From assembly GCF_024171535.1 (NCBI RefSeq), contig NZ_JALJZV010000001.1:1-64000 (forward strand): a stretch of 64,000 nt of DNA, written 5' to 3'. The notes below the pieces were generated by a model. The model saw only the letters and a list, made by a program, of their open reading frames with translations. It made no database searches and was not told the origin of the DNA. The DNA comes from Flavobacterium sp. HSC-61S13 (GTDB taxonomy: Bacteria > Bacteroidota > Bacteroidia > Flavobacteriales > Flavobacteriaceae). Shown piece after piece: positions 23,932 to 33,165 of this stretch. The stretch's first letter is position 1. The number at the start of each line of letters is the position of its first letter. A program made the position numbers and the translations under genes.

Positions 23932-24549
23932 ATGAAAGAATTTTCAAATCACTTTATAGACACTTCACAATTGCCTTCAATTGATGAAGTGTCTTTTTTA
24001 TCATTAGATCCCAAATACAAAAAAGTGGTCGCGATAAATGCAACGCTAGTTTCTGTGCTGATCATTGGCGTTGGACTTCTTTTTTATTGGTGGGATTATA
24101 AGTTAGCAAAAGAAGAAAATCCTCAATTTCTTGCTGTTGTTGTCCTAGCGGCAGCCTTATTAATAGCGCTGTTTGTATGGGTGATTTCGATCTTAGGTGT
24201 TTCGAGGAAATCGTATGCCTTTAGAGAAAAAGACGTCATATATAGAAGCGGTATCATACTTAAAACAGAAATCGTAATCCCTTATAATAGAGTGCAACAT
24301 GTTGCGCTACATGAAGGAATGATTTCACGGATATATCAATTGGCCGCTTTGGAATTTTATACTGCTGGAGGAGCAAATGGAGATTTAAAAATCCCTGGAA
24401 TTCCAAAAGAACAAGCCGAGCGTATCAAACAATTTATCGTAGATATGGTGCATCAGGTCAATTTTGAAAGCACAGCTGAAATAAACGATAATTCAGAGGA
24501 AAATCAACCGGAGAATAAAGATGTTTCAACAGCAGATGGAGAATTTTAG
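23932..24549 (+). CDS. Bacterial PH-domain membrane protein (YdbS-like)
   Basis: A 205-residue protein with two membrane helices near residues 40-60 and 68-88 (INATLVSVLIIGVGLLFYWW, FLAVVVLAAALLIALFVWVI). A bacterial PH domain follows (bPH2/DUF304: RKSYAFREKDVIYRSGII, VIPYNRVQHVALHEGMISRI, ALEFYTAGGANGDLKIPG). The last ~35 residues are an acidic tail. This is the short partner of the YdbS/YdbT pair of B. subtilis; such proteins are envelope-associated with unclear function. It overlaps the next gene, its long partner. Confidence 0.86.
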   Translation: MKEFSNHFIDTSQLPSIDEVSFLSLDPKYKKVVAINATLVSVLIIGVGLLFYWWDYKLAKEENPQFLAVVVLAAALLIALFVWVISILGVSRKSYAFREKDVIYRSGIILKTEIVIPYNRVQHVALHEGMISRIYQLAALEFYTAGGANGDLKIPGIPKEQAERIKQFIVDMVHQVNFESTAEINDNSEENQPENKDVSTADGEF

Positions 24550-26038
24550 CCAACCCCAAAGGCAATCCAAAATTGGTATTATTGCCCATTTTCTGTATGC
24601 TTTGCAAAAATTGCTAAGAGCTTTTGTTCCCCTTTTGATTATTATCTTATTAAAGGCAGAATCACAAACGCGTATCTACGTGATTGTTGGTAGTGTGTTT
24701 TTGTGCGTGTTGCTGTTGGTGATGGCTTATTTGAATTTTAAAAACTTCTACTTTTATATAAGGCCGGAGAGTAATGAATTTATCGTTGAAAAAGGCGTGT
24801 TCAATCGATCTAAGATCATGATTCAACTCGAAAAAATTCAACAGGTTAATATCAACCAAAGTTTTGTTCAAAAGTTGGTCGGTGTTTTTGCGGTCGAAAT
24901 CGATTCAGCGGGTGGTTCAGGAAAAGAGGTTATGATCAATTCGGTCAGTTATGAGGTTGCCATAGCGCTCAAGCGTTGTTTACTCGAACACACTGTAAGT
25001 GTTGCTTCTGATACGGGGGCAGATTTGACTCAAACGACTAGCGATCAAAACACGAAGACCAGTAAAATCAGTATGGGAAGTTTGATTAAAGTGGGTTTGA
25101 CCTCACGATATATTCAAACATTCTTGATTATTTTATTGTTTTTAAATACTATTTACGAACAGTTAACCAATTATTTAGGGGATCGATTTGAATTGGATCC
25201 CGAGCAAATGGAGGCCTATGTCAATCAATATTGGATTGGGTATGTTATCTTGTTTTTTGCTGTCCTTTCCATATTGTCCGTTTTGATCATTAATTTGATT
25301 CGTATACTGTATAAGTTTTACAATTTTACCATAATTAAAGAATCGAACTCCTTGTTATTGAGTTTTGGTTTATTGGCGACTCGAAGTACAATCATTAGGC
25401 CCAATCGCGTTCAGGTTATCAAAACAGTTCAGAATTATTTTCAAAAGAGGTGGGATATACTGCAAATTCATATCCGACAAGTCGCTGGAGAAGAGTCTGA
25501 CAAACAAAATAAGAAGTCCGCTCTTGAAATACCAGGCTGTTCTGCTGTAGAGAAAGAAGATTTGTTTCAAATGATTTATGGACAGCAACCTGTTGAAGGT
25601 GTCGCGCTTAAATCGAGTAATCGTTTTTTTTGGACGCGTTTTTTCTTTTTTGGTTTATTGCCCATCGTGCTGTTTTTACTATTCTTTAGGGACTATATCG
25701 CAAATATGGAGTGGTATGCAGTGTTGCCGTTATATCTGATATTGGTTTCTGGGGTCAGCTATCGGATGTATCGCCTTCGTACGTTATATATTCATCCGAA
25801 ATTCATTGTGATAAAAAAGGGATTTTGGGATATTTCGAGAGAAATTATTGAACCCTATAAAATTCAGAAGATAGAGACCACGCAGTTTTTCTGGCAACGA
25901 ACCAGTGATATAGGTGGTGTTAGTTTGTATACTGCAGGAGGAGTACTTCGATTCAACAGTACCAAATATTCTGAAATCAAAAAATATGTAGATTATTGGT
26001 TGTTTCAAATAGAGACATCCACAAAAAATTGGATGTAG
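24521..26038 (+). CDS. Bacterial PH-domain membrane protein (YdbT-like)
   Basis: A 505-residue protein with up to six membrane helices in pairs and repeated bPH2/DUF304 domains. The first is after residue ~75 (YFYIRPESNEFIVEKGVF, QLEKIQQVNINQSFVQKL), the second mid-protein (RSTIIRPNRVQVIKTVQNYF) and the third near the C-terminus (YIHPKFIVIKKGFWDISRE, VSLYTAGGVLRF). This matches YdbT. It overlaps the short partner by 29 bp; an in-frame ATG at 24536 would give a 14-bp overlap and is equally possible. The pair lies inside the menaquinone cluster; whether that is functional is unknown. Confidence 0.86.
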   Translation: MFQQQMENFSQPQRQSKIGIIAHFLYALQKLLRAFVPLLIIILLKAESQTRIYVIVGSVFLCVLLLVMAYLNFKNFYFYIRPESNEFIVEKGVFNRSKIMIQLEKIQQVNINQSFVQKLVGVFAVEIDSAGGSGKEVMINSVSYEVAIALKRCLLEHTVSVASDTGADLTQTTSDQNTKTSKISMGSLIKVGLTSRYIQTFLIILLFLNTIYEQLTNYLGDRFELDPEQMEAYVNQYWIGYVILFFAVLSILSVLIINLIRILYKFYNFTIIKESNSLLLSFGLLATRSTIIRPNRVQVIKTVQNYFQKRWDILQIHIRQVAGEESDKQNKKSALEIPGCSAVEKEDLFQMIYGQQPVEGVALKSSNRFFWTRFFFFGLLPIVLFLLFFRDYIANMEWYAVLPLYLILVSGVSYRMYRLRTLYIHPKFIVIKKGFWDISREIIEPYKIQKIETTQFFWQRTSDIGGVSLYTAGGVLRFNSTKYSEIKKYVDYWLFQIETSTKNWM

Positions 26039-26056
26039 ATTATAATTAAAAAGAAA

Positions 26057-26965
26057 ATGACAAAAACTAAAGCTTGGGTTGACGCCGCTCGTTTGAGAAC
26101 ATTGCCGTTATCGGTTTCAGGAATACTCGTAGGAAGTGCTTGTGCGTTTAAAGCAACCCATACGATGAGTAATTATTGGTGGATTTTTTCGTTAGCCATG
26201 CTGACTACTTTATTACTTCAGATATTATCTAATTTTGCAAATGATTATGGTGATGGGGTTAAGGGAACGGACAACCACACTCGCGTAGGGCCGCAACGGG
26301 CGGTACAGAGTGGTATCATCTCAGCCGCTGAAATGAAGAAAGGCGTGATTGTTACAGCGATATTATCACTGCTGTCTGCGGTATTGTTGATTTATGTTTC
26401 TTTTGGAAGCGAACACTTTATGACGTCGATTTTCTTCTTTGTTTTAGGAGTGGCCGCTGTTGCTGCTGCAATAAAATATACGGTGGGGAATTCGGCTTAT
26501 GGCTACAGAGGATTAGGAGATTTGTTTGTTTTTATCTTTTTTGGCTTGGTCAGTACGCTTGGATCGTATTACCTCTATACACAATCGTTCGGATGGTTAG
26601 AGATCTTACCAGCTATTGCGATAGGGAATTTGAGTATAGCTGTTTTAAACCTTAATAATATGCGCGATAGAGAATCTGACCAGACGTCTGGTAAAAATAC
26701 TCTAGTGGTCTTATTAGGGGCTGCTAAGGCCAAGATTTATCATTATGCTATTGTCGTTGTAGCGCTTCTTGCTATCTTTATCTATGCAATTGTTATCGGG
26801 CTGCCTTGGCATCACTTTTTCTTTGTTATCGCTTATTTGCCATTTATTAAACATTTAGTCGTAGTAATCAACAATAAAGATCCTAAAAAATTGGATCCAG
26901 AAATGAAAAGAGTTGCCTTGGGAACCTTCTTTTTAGCACTGTTGTTTTCTTTGGCTTTAATTTAA
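26057..26965 (+). CDS. menA: 1,4-dihydroxy-2-naphthoate polyprenyltransferase
   Basis: A 302-residue UbiA-superfamily membrane prenyltransferase that attaches the polyprenyl tail to DHNA, giving demethylmenaquinone. About eight to nine helices are present. The prenyl-diphosphate/Mg site is the Asp-rich motif in LSNFANDYGDGVKGTDNHTR, and the second conserved Asp region is LNNMRDRESDQTSGKNTL. Residue 1 begins right before the usual VDAARLRTLPLSVSGILVG. Length and motifs are typical of MenA rather than UbiA or heme O synthase. 18 bp from the PH-domain gene, so probably co-transcribed. Confidence 0.93.
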   Translation: MTKTKAWVDAARLRTLPLSVSGILVGSACAFKATHTMSNYWWIFSLAMLTTLLLQILSNFANDYGDGVKGTDNHTRVGPQRAVQSGIISAAEMKKGVIVTAILSLLSAVLLIYVSFGSEHFMTSIFFFVLGVAAVAAAIKYTVGNSAYGYRGLGDLFVFIFFGLVSTLGSYYLYTQSFGWLEILPAIAIGNLSIAVLNLNNMRDRESDQTSGKNTLVVLLGAAKAKIYHYAIVVVALLAIFIYAIVIGLPWHHFFFVIAYLPFIKHLVVVINNKDPKKLDPEMKRVALGTFFLALLFSLALI

Positions 26966-26995
26966 AATATAAACTGAACAAATACCTAACTACCT

Positions 26996-27676
26996 ATGAA
27001 AATTACTTATTATGGACACGCGTGTTTGGGCATTGAGATTGAGGATATTCGTTTGATTGTAGATCCTTTTATTTCGGGAAATCCCAAAGCAAAACACATT
27101 GATTTAGAAGCTATTCGTGCCGATTATATCTTGTTGACACATGCGCATGGTGATCATGTGTTGGATGTGGAGGCTATTGTTAAAAACAATCCCGAGGCTG
27201 TTATCGTTTCCAACGCAGAGATCACGGACTACTATGCGGACAAGGGCTTTCAGACTCATCCGATGAATCACGGAGGATCGTGGAAATTTGATTTTGGTAA
27301 ACTGAAGTATACAATTGCCATACACTCGAGTTCATTTCCCGATGGAACCTATGGTGGACAACCGGGTGGTTTTGTCATTGAAAGTAAAAACAAAAACATC
27401 TATATCGCAGGAGATACCGCTTTGACTTATGATTTTAAGTTGATAGCAATGCGAACCAAACTGGATTTAGCTATTTTACCTATAGGTAATAACTTTACCA
27501 TGGGTATTGATGACGCAGTGATTGCCTCTGAATTTTTAGAGTGTGATAAAGTAATGGGGTATCACTATGATACGTTTGGATATATTGAAATTGATCACGA
27601 ATATGCGGTTAAGAGGTTTTATGAGAAAGGCAAGGACTTGATGCTTTTGAGTATCGGGGAGGCCATTGAATTGTAA
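26996..27676 (+). CDS. Metal-dependent hydrolase, UPF0173 family
   Basis: A 226-residue metallo-beta-lactamase-fold protein of the UPF0173 family. The metal-binding motif is HAHGDHVLD (H-x-H-x-D-H). Further ligands are probably His in HPMNHGGSW, IAIHSSSF and the late GYHYDTFGYIEIDH. Length fits the family (about 225-230). No physiological substrate is firmly known. It follows menA by 30 bp and is probably in the same transcript; a role in menaquinone metabolism is not established. Confidence 0.88.
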   Translation: MKITYYGHACLGIEIEDIRLIVDPFISGNPKAKHIDLEAIRADYILLTHAHGDHVLDVEAIVKNNPEAVIVSNAEITDYYADKGFQTHPMNHGGSWKFDFGKLKYTIAIHSSSFPDGTYGGQPGGFVIESKNKNIYIAGDTALTYDFKLIAMRTKLDLAILPIGNNFTMGIDDAVIASEFLECDKVMGYHYDTFGYIEIDHEYAVKRFYEKGKDLMLLSIGEAIEL

Positions 27677-27817
27677 CGTGATAAATGTTGTTGTCAAAAT
27701 CATTTTTCTAGCATTATAACAGTTTGAAATGTTGATTATTGATCAAAGCTCAACGAATTATTTACGGTTATTCTCACGGATAAAGGTGAAACAGGAGTAT
27801 TGAAAAAATAGTATGTT

Positions 27818-28858
27818 ATGAAATTGACTTATCAACGTTACGATCTGAAATTTAAAAAACCTTCCGGTACCTCTAGGGGTATCCTGACTGAGAAGGAAAC
27901 TTGGTTATTAAAACTGGAAGCTTTTGGTAAAACTGGTTTGGGGGAGTGTGGTATTTTGCGATCGCTGAGTTTTGATGATAGACCGGATTATGAAGCCAAA
28001 TTAAAGTGGGTCGCTGATCATGTTCATTTGGGATTGGATGTATTATGGCAAGAGCTTTTAGAATTTCCTTCCATTCAATTTGGATTGGAGCAGGCTTTTC
28101 TGTCCTTGAAAAGTCAAGATCCCATGATTCTTTTTCCGTCGGATTTCACATCTGGAAAAGCGGCCATTGCTATTAATGGTTTGATTTGGATGGAAGATGA
28201 GGCGGGAATGAAAAAACAAATCGACGAAAAGATTCAGGCGGGTTTTAACTGCGTGAAACTCAAAATTGGCGCCATAGATTTTGAATCGGAAATGCGTCTT
28301 TTGCGTTATATTCGAACGCAATTTACAGCAGAGGAAATCGAATTACGTGTGGATGCCAATGGAGGTTTCGATTACAGTAATGCTTTAAATAATCTTTGTA
28401 AATTATCTGAATTACAAATACATAGTATTGAGCAACCTATTAAAGTTAAGGAGTATGACAGCATGGCAGAGCTGTGCAGGCTTAGTCCTTTGCCGATTGC
28501 TTTAGATGAGGAGTTGATTGGGGTAACCAAACCCAGCGATAAGGAAAATCTATTGGATGAAATTCGACCGCAATTCATCATTTTAAAGCCGAGTTTAGTC
28601 GGAGGATTTCGAGGTTGTACCGAATGGATTGCATTGGCAGAAGCTCGGGGCATTGGGTGGTGGATTACCTCAGCACTCGAAAGCAATATCGGATTAAATG
28701 CTATTGCTCAATGGACTTTTACACTCAACAATATTATGCCGCAAGGTTTGGGCACCGGTGGATTATACACCAATAATTTTGAGGCTCCCTTAGTGGTTAA
28801 AAAAGGGCAGCTTTGGTACGATCCACGCTTAAAGTGGTATTTACCTGAATGCTCATAG
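27818..28858 (+). CDS. menC: o-Succinylbenzoate synthase
   Basis: A 346-residue enolase-superfamily enzyme, predicted to dehydrate SHCHC to o-succinylbenzoate. The catalytic Lys pair region is NCVKLKIGAIDFESE, metal ligands are in LRVDANGGFDYSNAL (D), HSIEQPIK (E) and ALDEELIGV (D/E), and the second Lys lies in FIILKPSLVGGF. Dipeptide epimerases share this scaffold, but the neighbouring menB and menA favour MenC. About 140 bp separates it from the UPF0173 gene, so it may have its own promoter. Together with menD (53-55 kb) it supports a complete classical pathway in the genome. Confidence 0.88.
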   Translation: MKLTYQRYDLKFKKPSGTSRGILTEKETWLLKLEAFGKTGLGECGILRSLSFDDRPDYEAKLKWVADHVHLGLDVLWQELLEFPSIQFGLEQAFLSLKSQDPMILFPSDFTSGKAAIAINGLIWMEDEAGMKKQIDEKIQAGFNCVKLKIGAIDFESEMRLLRYIRTQFTAEEIELRVDANGGFDYSNALNNLCKLSELQIHSIEQPIKVKEYDSMAELCRLSPLPIALDEELIGVTKPSDKENLLDEIRPQFIILKPSLVGGFRGCTEWIALAEARGIGWWITSALESNIGLNAIAQWTFTLNNIMPQGLGTGGLYTNNFEAPLVVKKGQLWYDPRLKWYLPECS

Positions 28859-29030
28859 CTCATCTTTTATGGCTTATCTAGTTTTAAAAGGCTATTTTTT
28901 TAAAAATAAGCACGCTTTAAAGTTTTGTTTCCGTTTTTTTTTATTTTAGCTACTATGAGATCTAGGCAAGTTGTTGAGATAGTTTGTGGCTCGAGTACCA
29001 TGAATTTCAATCCGTAACAAGCCTTTTTAA

Positions 29031-29888
29031 ATGGTGGGAACTATGGAAAGAATTAGGGTCAAAACGTTGAAATCACATCAAATTACAGTTCATTTTTTTG
29101 AATCAGAACAACCTATAGATGAAGTGGTCATTATCGTTTCAGCCACAGGTGTTCGACAGCAGTACTATGGGTACTTCGCTGATTATTTGGCTGAAAACGG
29201 TTTTCACGTGTTCTGTTTTGATTATACGGGTATCGGAGAATCGACCTCAACACCTTTGCGAGAAGTAAAAACAACGGCTGTAGAATGGGCTTCAAATGAT
29301 TTAGAATGCGTGATTCAATATGCAGAACAGCGATTTCCACAACATAAAACCCATCTGATAGGACATAGTATAGGCGGACAAATCATGGGCTTTGCTCCAA
29401 GTGCTGTCAGAATTTCGAATATACTACTTGTCGCTTCTCAAAGCGGTTACTGGGGCTTGTGGAAAGGCTTTAGTCGATATGGTTATTGGGCGATTTGGAA
29501 TATGGTTATTCCCATTTCGTTAAAGATTTTTGGTTATTTACCATCCAAACGACTTATGGGGATGGAAAATTTACCCAAAACCATGGCAAAGCAGTGGAGT
29601 GATTGGTGTAGGCATAAAAACTACTTTGTCGAGACCACAGATGAAAATCAAAGATATCACCACCAAATCAAAAGTGCCTTATTTTCGTTTAGCTTGGAAG
29701 GAGACAACTTCGCGCCTCCAAAAGCTGTAGATTGGTTAGCAGCACAGTATAGTAGTGCCGAAGTCCGTCGCATACATTTGCATCCTAAGGATTTTAATAT
29801 AAAAAAAATCGGACATTTTGATGTGTTTCGCTCGCACTCCGAACCCAACATTTGGCCTGTCTTGCTAAATTCATTGAAGAATACATAA
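29031..29888 (+). CDS. Alpha/beta hydrolase (COG4757-type)
   Basis: A 285-residue cytosolic alpha/beta-hydrolase. The strand beta3/beta4 loop is VIIVSATGVRQQYYGYFADY, the nucleophile elbow is LIGHSIGGQIMG (Ser in GHSIG), and the catalytic His is probably in KKIGHFDVFRSHSEP. Residue order and the VFCFDYTGIGES segment match the predicted hydrolases of COG4757. Substrate unknown. A second in-frame ATG at 29043 follows a GGTGGGA stretch and may be the true start. The gene converges on fadE with a terminator between. Confidence 0.82.
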   Translation: MVGTMERIRVKTLKSHQITVHFFESEQPIDEVVIIVSATGVRQQYYGYFADYLAENGFHVFCFDYTGIGESTSTPLREVKTTAVEWASNDLECVIQYAEQRFPQHKTHLIGHSIGGQIMGFAPSAVRISNILLVASQSGYWGLWKGFSRYGYWAIWNMVIPISLKIFGYLPSKRLMGMENLPKTMAKQWSDWCRHKNYFVETTDENQRYHHQIKSALFSFSLEGDNFAPPKAVDWLAAQYSSAEVRRIHLHPKDFNIKKIGHFDVFRSHSEPNIWPVLLNSLKNT

Positions 29889-29943
29889 CTAAGGGAAAAT
29901 AGGGAGGGGGGTGTTGTTTTATGTTTAGTTACAAGCCAAAAAA

Positions 29944-29981
29944 TAAAAAACCGCTGTATCCATAAAGGACACAGCGATTTT
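29944..29981. terminator. Terminator between the hydrolase and fadE
   Basis: Stem CGCTGTATCC (29952-29961) with GGACACAGCG (29967-29976), one mismatch, ATAAA loop. On the minus strand it is followed by a T-run (complement of 29945-29950), fitting termination of fadE. The plus-side T-run is short (TTTT), so its use for the hydrolase is possible. Confidence 0.75.
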
Positions 29982-30013
29982 CTCAAACAAACTAAACCAA
30001 TCGTATTTGTTTC

Positions 30014-31804
30014 TTAGAAACAATATTCGTTTTTCTCTACCAATTTGGTAGCGATGATCTCTCTTAATTTGGCGACATTAGGCAAGTTGGTGTATTTGGT
30101 AAACCTTCTCAATCCCATTAACATCATGCGTTGCTCATCGTCTTCTGCAAAAGAAGCGATACCTTCTTTACCTTTTTCTATGATGATATCCACAGCGTGA
30201 TACAAATACAATTGAGCCATAGCAATTTGTTCGCTCACCGTATCTTTCCCTTGTGCTTTGGCCAGTTTTTCGGTTCTTAGAATACCGCTTTCTGCCATGT
30301 AAATTTCAATTAACATGTCCGAAGCTGCCATTAATAATTGTTGATGCTGATCTAGATCAGGACCATATTTTTGTACTGCACTACCGGCAACCATTAAAAA
30401 GGCTTTTTTCAAGTTGACGATGATTTGTTTTTCTTCAGCAAATAATTCGGAATAATCCGGTGTGTCGAAATCGGGGATTCCGATCAGTTCTTCACCGACT
30501 TTCATAGCGGGACCCAATAAGTCTACTTGGCCTTTCATCGCTTTTTTAATCAGCATACCCACGGTAAGCATGCGGTTGATTTCGTTGGTTCCCTCGTAAA
30601 TTCTTGAAATACGAGCATCTCTCCAAGCGCTTTCCATCGGCGTGTCTTCTGAGAAGCCCATACCTCCAAATATTTGAATACCTTCATCAGCACAATGCTG
30701 AACGTCTTCGGATACCGCTACCTTTAAGATCGAACATTCGATAGCAAATTCCTCAACGCCTTTAAGTTCTGCCTCTTGATGAGAGTTGCCTTCTGCGATT
30801 CTCGCCTTGATACGATCCTCTATACTCGCTGCAGCACGGTAAGAAGCACTTTCACCGATATAACAATTGGTTGCCATCTCGGCCAATTTACTTCTGATTG
30901 CTCCAAATTGAGCAATAGGAGTTTTAAATTGGATGCGTTCATTGGCGTAAGTAACCGATTGAGTAATTAATCGACGTTGTGAATCCAAACAAGCAGCAGC
31001 CAATTTGATTCTACCAATATTTAGGGCGTTCATGGCTATTTTAAAGCCGTTTCCGCGCTCCGAAAGCATGTTCTCTACCGAAACCTTAGTATCGTTAAAA
31101 AACACCTGACGCGTAGAAGAGGCGCGAATTCCTAATTTGTGTTCTTCTTCTCCTAAGCTGATACCGTTACTCGGATCGTTTTCGACTATAAATCCGGTGA
31201 TGTTTTTATCGTCGCCAATTCGGGCAAATACAATAAACAATTGGCAGAATCCCGCATTGGAAATCCACATCTTTTGTCCTGTTATTTTGTAATATTTACC
31301 ATCGTCGGAAAGTACTGCTTTGGTTTTACCTGAATTCGCATCGGATCCCGCTTCTGGTTCGGTCAAACAATAGGCGCCAAACCATTCACCAGTAGCCAGT
31401 TTCGGTACGTATTTTTTCTTTTGTTCTTCTGATCCGTAAAGGGTAATCGGCATGGTTCCAATTCCCGTATGTGCTCCAAAGGCTGTCGAAAAAGATCCCG
31501 TCGCTCCTGAAATATAATCACATACTAACATGGTTGAAACAAATCCCATCCCCAATCCACCGTATTCCTCAGGAACAGCAACTCCTAAAAGTCCCAGTTC
31601 TCCTGCTTTTTTCATACAGTCTTTGGTGAACTCGTAATCTTTCTTTTCAAAACGCGATTTGTTAGGCCAAATTTCCTTATTGACAAACTCCTTGACAGAG
31701 TCGCGCATCATAATTTGCTCTTCAGAGAAATCCTCTGGAGTGAATATGTCTTCTGAGCGGGTTTCTTTTACTAAAAATTGTCCGCCACGTGTGATGTTTT
31801 CCAT
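30014..31804 (-). CDS. fadE: Acyl-CoA dehydrogenase (fatty acid beta-oxidation)
   Basis: A 596-residue FAD acyl-CoA dehydrogenase that introduces the trans-2 double bond into acyl-CoA. Domains in order are an N-terminal helical domain with VAVPEEYGGLGMGFVSTML, the beta domain with AYCLTEPEAGSDANSGKT and QKMWISNAGFCQLF, the C-terminal helical domain with RIYEGTNEINRMLTVG, and an extra C-terminal region of ~190 residues, as in longer FadE/VLCAD-like forms. The catalytic Glu in YEGTNEI is present. It is the last gene of the fadD-marR-fadB-fadA-fadE run, separated from fadA by 139 bp. fadE is used in the functional sense; orthology to E. coli FadE is not implied. Confidence 0.88.
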   Translation of the reverse strand: MENITRGGQFLVKETRSEDIFTPEDFSEEQIMMRDSVKEFVNKEIWPNKSRFEKKDYEFTKDCMKKAGELGLLGVAVPEEYGGLGMGFVSTMLVCDYISGATGSFSTAFGAHTGIGTMPITLYGSEEQKKKYVPKLATGEWFGAYCLTEPEAGSDANSGKTKAVLSDDGKYYKITGQKMWISNAGFCQLFIVFARIGDDKNITGFIVENDPSNGISLGEEEHKLGIRASSTRQVFFNDTKVSVENMLSERGNGFKIAMNALNIGRIKLAAACLDSQRRLITQSVTYANERIQFKTPIAQFGAIRSKLAEMATNCYIGESASYRAAASIEDRIKARIAEGNSHQEAELKGVEEFAIECSILKVAVSEDVQHCADEGIQIFGGMGFSEDTPMESAWRDARISRIYEGTNEINRMLTVGMLIKKAMKGQVDLLGPAMKVGEELIGIPDFDTPDYSELFAEEKQIIVNLKKAFLMVAGSAVQKYGPDLDQHQQLLMAASDMLIEIYMAESGILRTEKLAKAQGKDTVSEQIAMAQLYLYHAVDIIIEKGKEGIASFAEDDEQRMMLMGLRRFTKYTNLPNVAKLREIIATKLVEKNEYCF

Positions 31805-31943
31805 GGTAATATGTTTTTTGATTTTTGGTTCATAGTTGTGATAATTTGGAAGGAACTAACACTAGGAGAGTGCGAGCTCAAATTCAATATTATCGTCGGT
31901 TTGTATTTCGTGAGAACACGAATGCTTTAAATCTTCGCTTTGA

Positions 31944-33125
31944 TTACAATAATTCATAAATCCCAGCAGCTCCCTGTCCGGTACCTACACACATGGTAAC
32001 CATACCGTATTTTTGTCCGCGTTTTTTCATTTCATCAAACAATTGAACGGATAGTTTGGCTCCAGTACATCCTAGGGGATGTCCCAAGGCAATAGCACCA
32101 CCATTGACGTTGACAATGTCTGGATTGAGTCCTAATTCGCGAATTACAGCCAGAGATTGTGAAGCAAAGGCTTCATTGAGTTCGATTAACTCGATATCTT
32201 TTAATTGTAGTCCTGCTTGTTTCAGGGCTTTTGGAATGGCTTTTACCGGTCCCATCCCCATAATTTTGGGTTCTACACCTGCTGCCGCATAGTTGACTAA
32301 ACGAGCAATTGGCTCTAAATTCAATTCTTTGACCATTTCTTCAGACATAATCAATACAAAGGCTGCTCCGTCGCTCGTTTGAGAGGAGTTTCCAGCAGTT
32401 ACGCTTCCGTCAGCGGCAAATACCGGTCTTAATTTAGAAAGGGCGTCTATGGACGTTCCAAGGCGTGGTCCTTCATCTTTAGTTACCGTATAGGATTTCG
32501 TGGCTTTCTTTCCGTTTTCACCAACATATACTTGGTCGATCGTAATCGGGACAATCTGTTGGTCAAATTTTCCCTCTGCCTGTGCTTTTAATGCTTTTTG
32601 GTGAGAGTGGAAGGCAAACTCATCTTGGTCCGCTCTACTAACGTTAAATTGTTTGGCAACGGCTTCTGCGGTAAGTCCCATTCCCCAATAATAACTTTCA
32701 TTACCCGCTTTGGCGACTTGATAGTCTGGAGTGGGTTTATAACCTCCCATAGGGATATAACTCATGCTTTCTGCGCCACCTGCTATAATACAATCGGCCA
32801 TGCCGGATTGAATTTTGGCCGTAGCCATACCTATGGTCTCAATTCCAGAGGCACAATATCTATTGACTGTTACTCCCGGTACATCATTGATCTTTAATCC
32901 CATTAACGAAATTAAACGCGCCATGTTTAATCCTTGCTCTGCTTCAGGCATCGCATTTCCGACCATCACATCATCAATACGACTGCGATCAAAATCGGGT
33001 AGGGATTGCATTAGGAATTCTATGGTTTCTGCTGCCAATTCATCAGGTCTTTTAAATCGGAATACACCTTTTGGGGCTTTTCCAACCGCCGTACGATAGG
33101 CTTTTACTATATATGCTGTTTTCAT
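31944..33125 (-). CDS. fadA: 3-ketoacyl-CoA thiolase (acetyl-CoA C-acyltransferase)
   Basis: A 393-residue thiolase that cleaves 3-ketoacyl-CoA to acetyl-CoA and a shortened acyl-CoA. The acylated Cys is in [19 protein letters not shown], the catalytic His in [18 protein letters not shown] and the second Cys in [18 protein letters not shown]. All three are intact and the length is typical. The fadB-type gene ends 40 bp before it. Annotated as the degradative FadA form rather than acetoacetyl-CoA thiolase because of its position between beta-oxidation genes. Confidence 0.93.
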   Translation of the reverse strand: MKTAYIVKAYRTAVGKAPKGVFRFKRPDELAAETIEFLMQSLPDFDRSRIDDVMVGNAMPEAEQGLNMARLISLMGLKINDVPGVTVNRYCASGIETIGMATAKIQSGMADCIIAGGAESMSYIPMGGYKPTPDYQVAKAGNESYYWGMGLTAEAVAKQFNVSRADQDEFAFHSHQKALKAQAEGKFDQQIVPITIDQVYVGENGKKATKSYTVTKDEGPRLGTSIDALSKLRPVFAADGSVTAGNSSQTSDGAAFVLIMSEEMVKELNLEPIARLVNYAAAGVEPKIMGMGPVKAIPKALKQAGLQLKDIELIELNEAFASQSLAVIRELGLNPDIVNVNGGAIALGHPLGCTGAKLSVQLFDEMKKRGQKYGMVTMCVGTGQGAAGIYELL

Positions 33126-33165
33126 ATTTTCTTGGTTTTAGGGGTTTGCTAGACTTGTTATCCGA

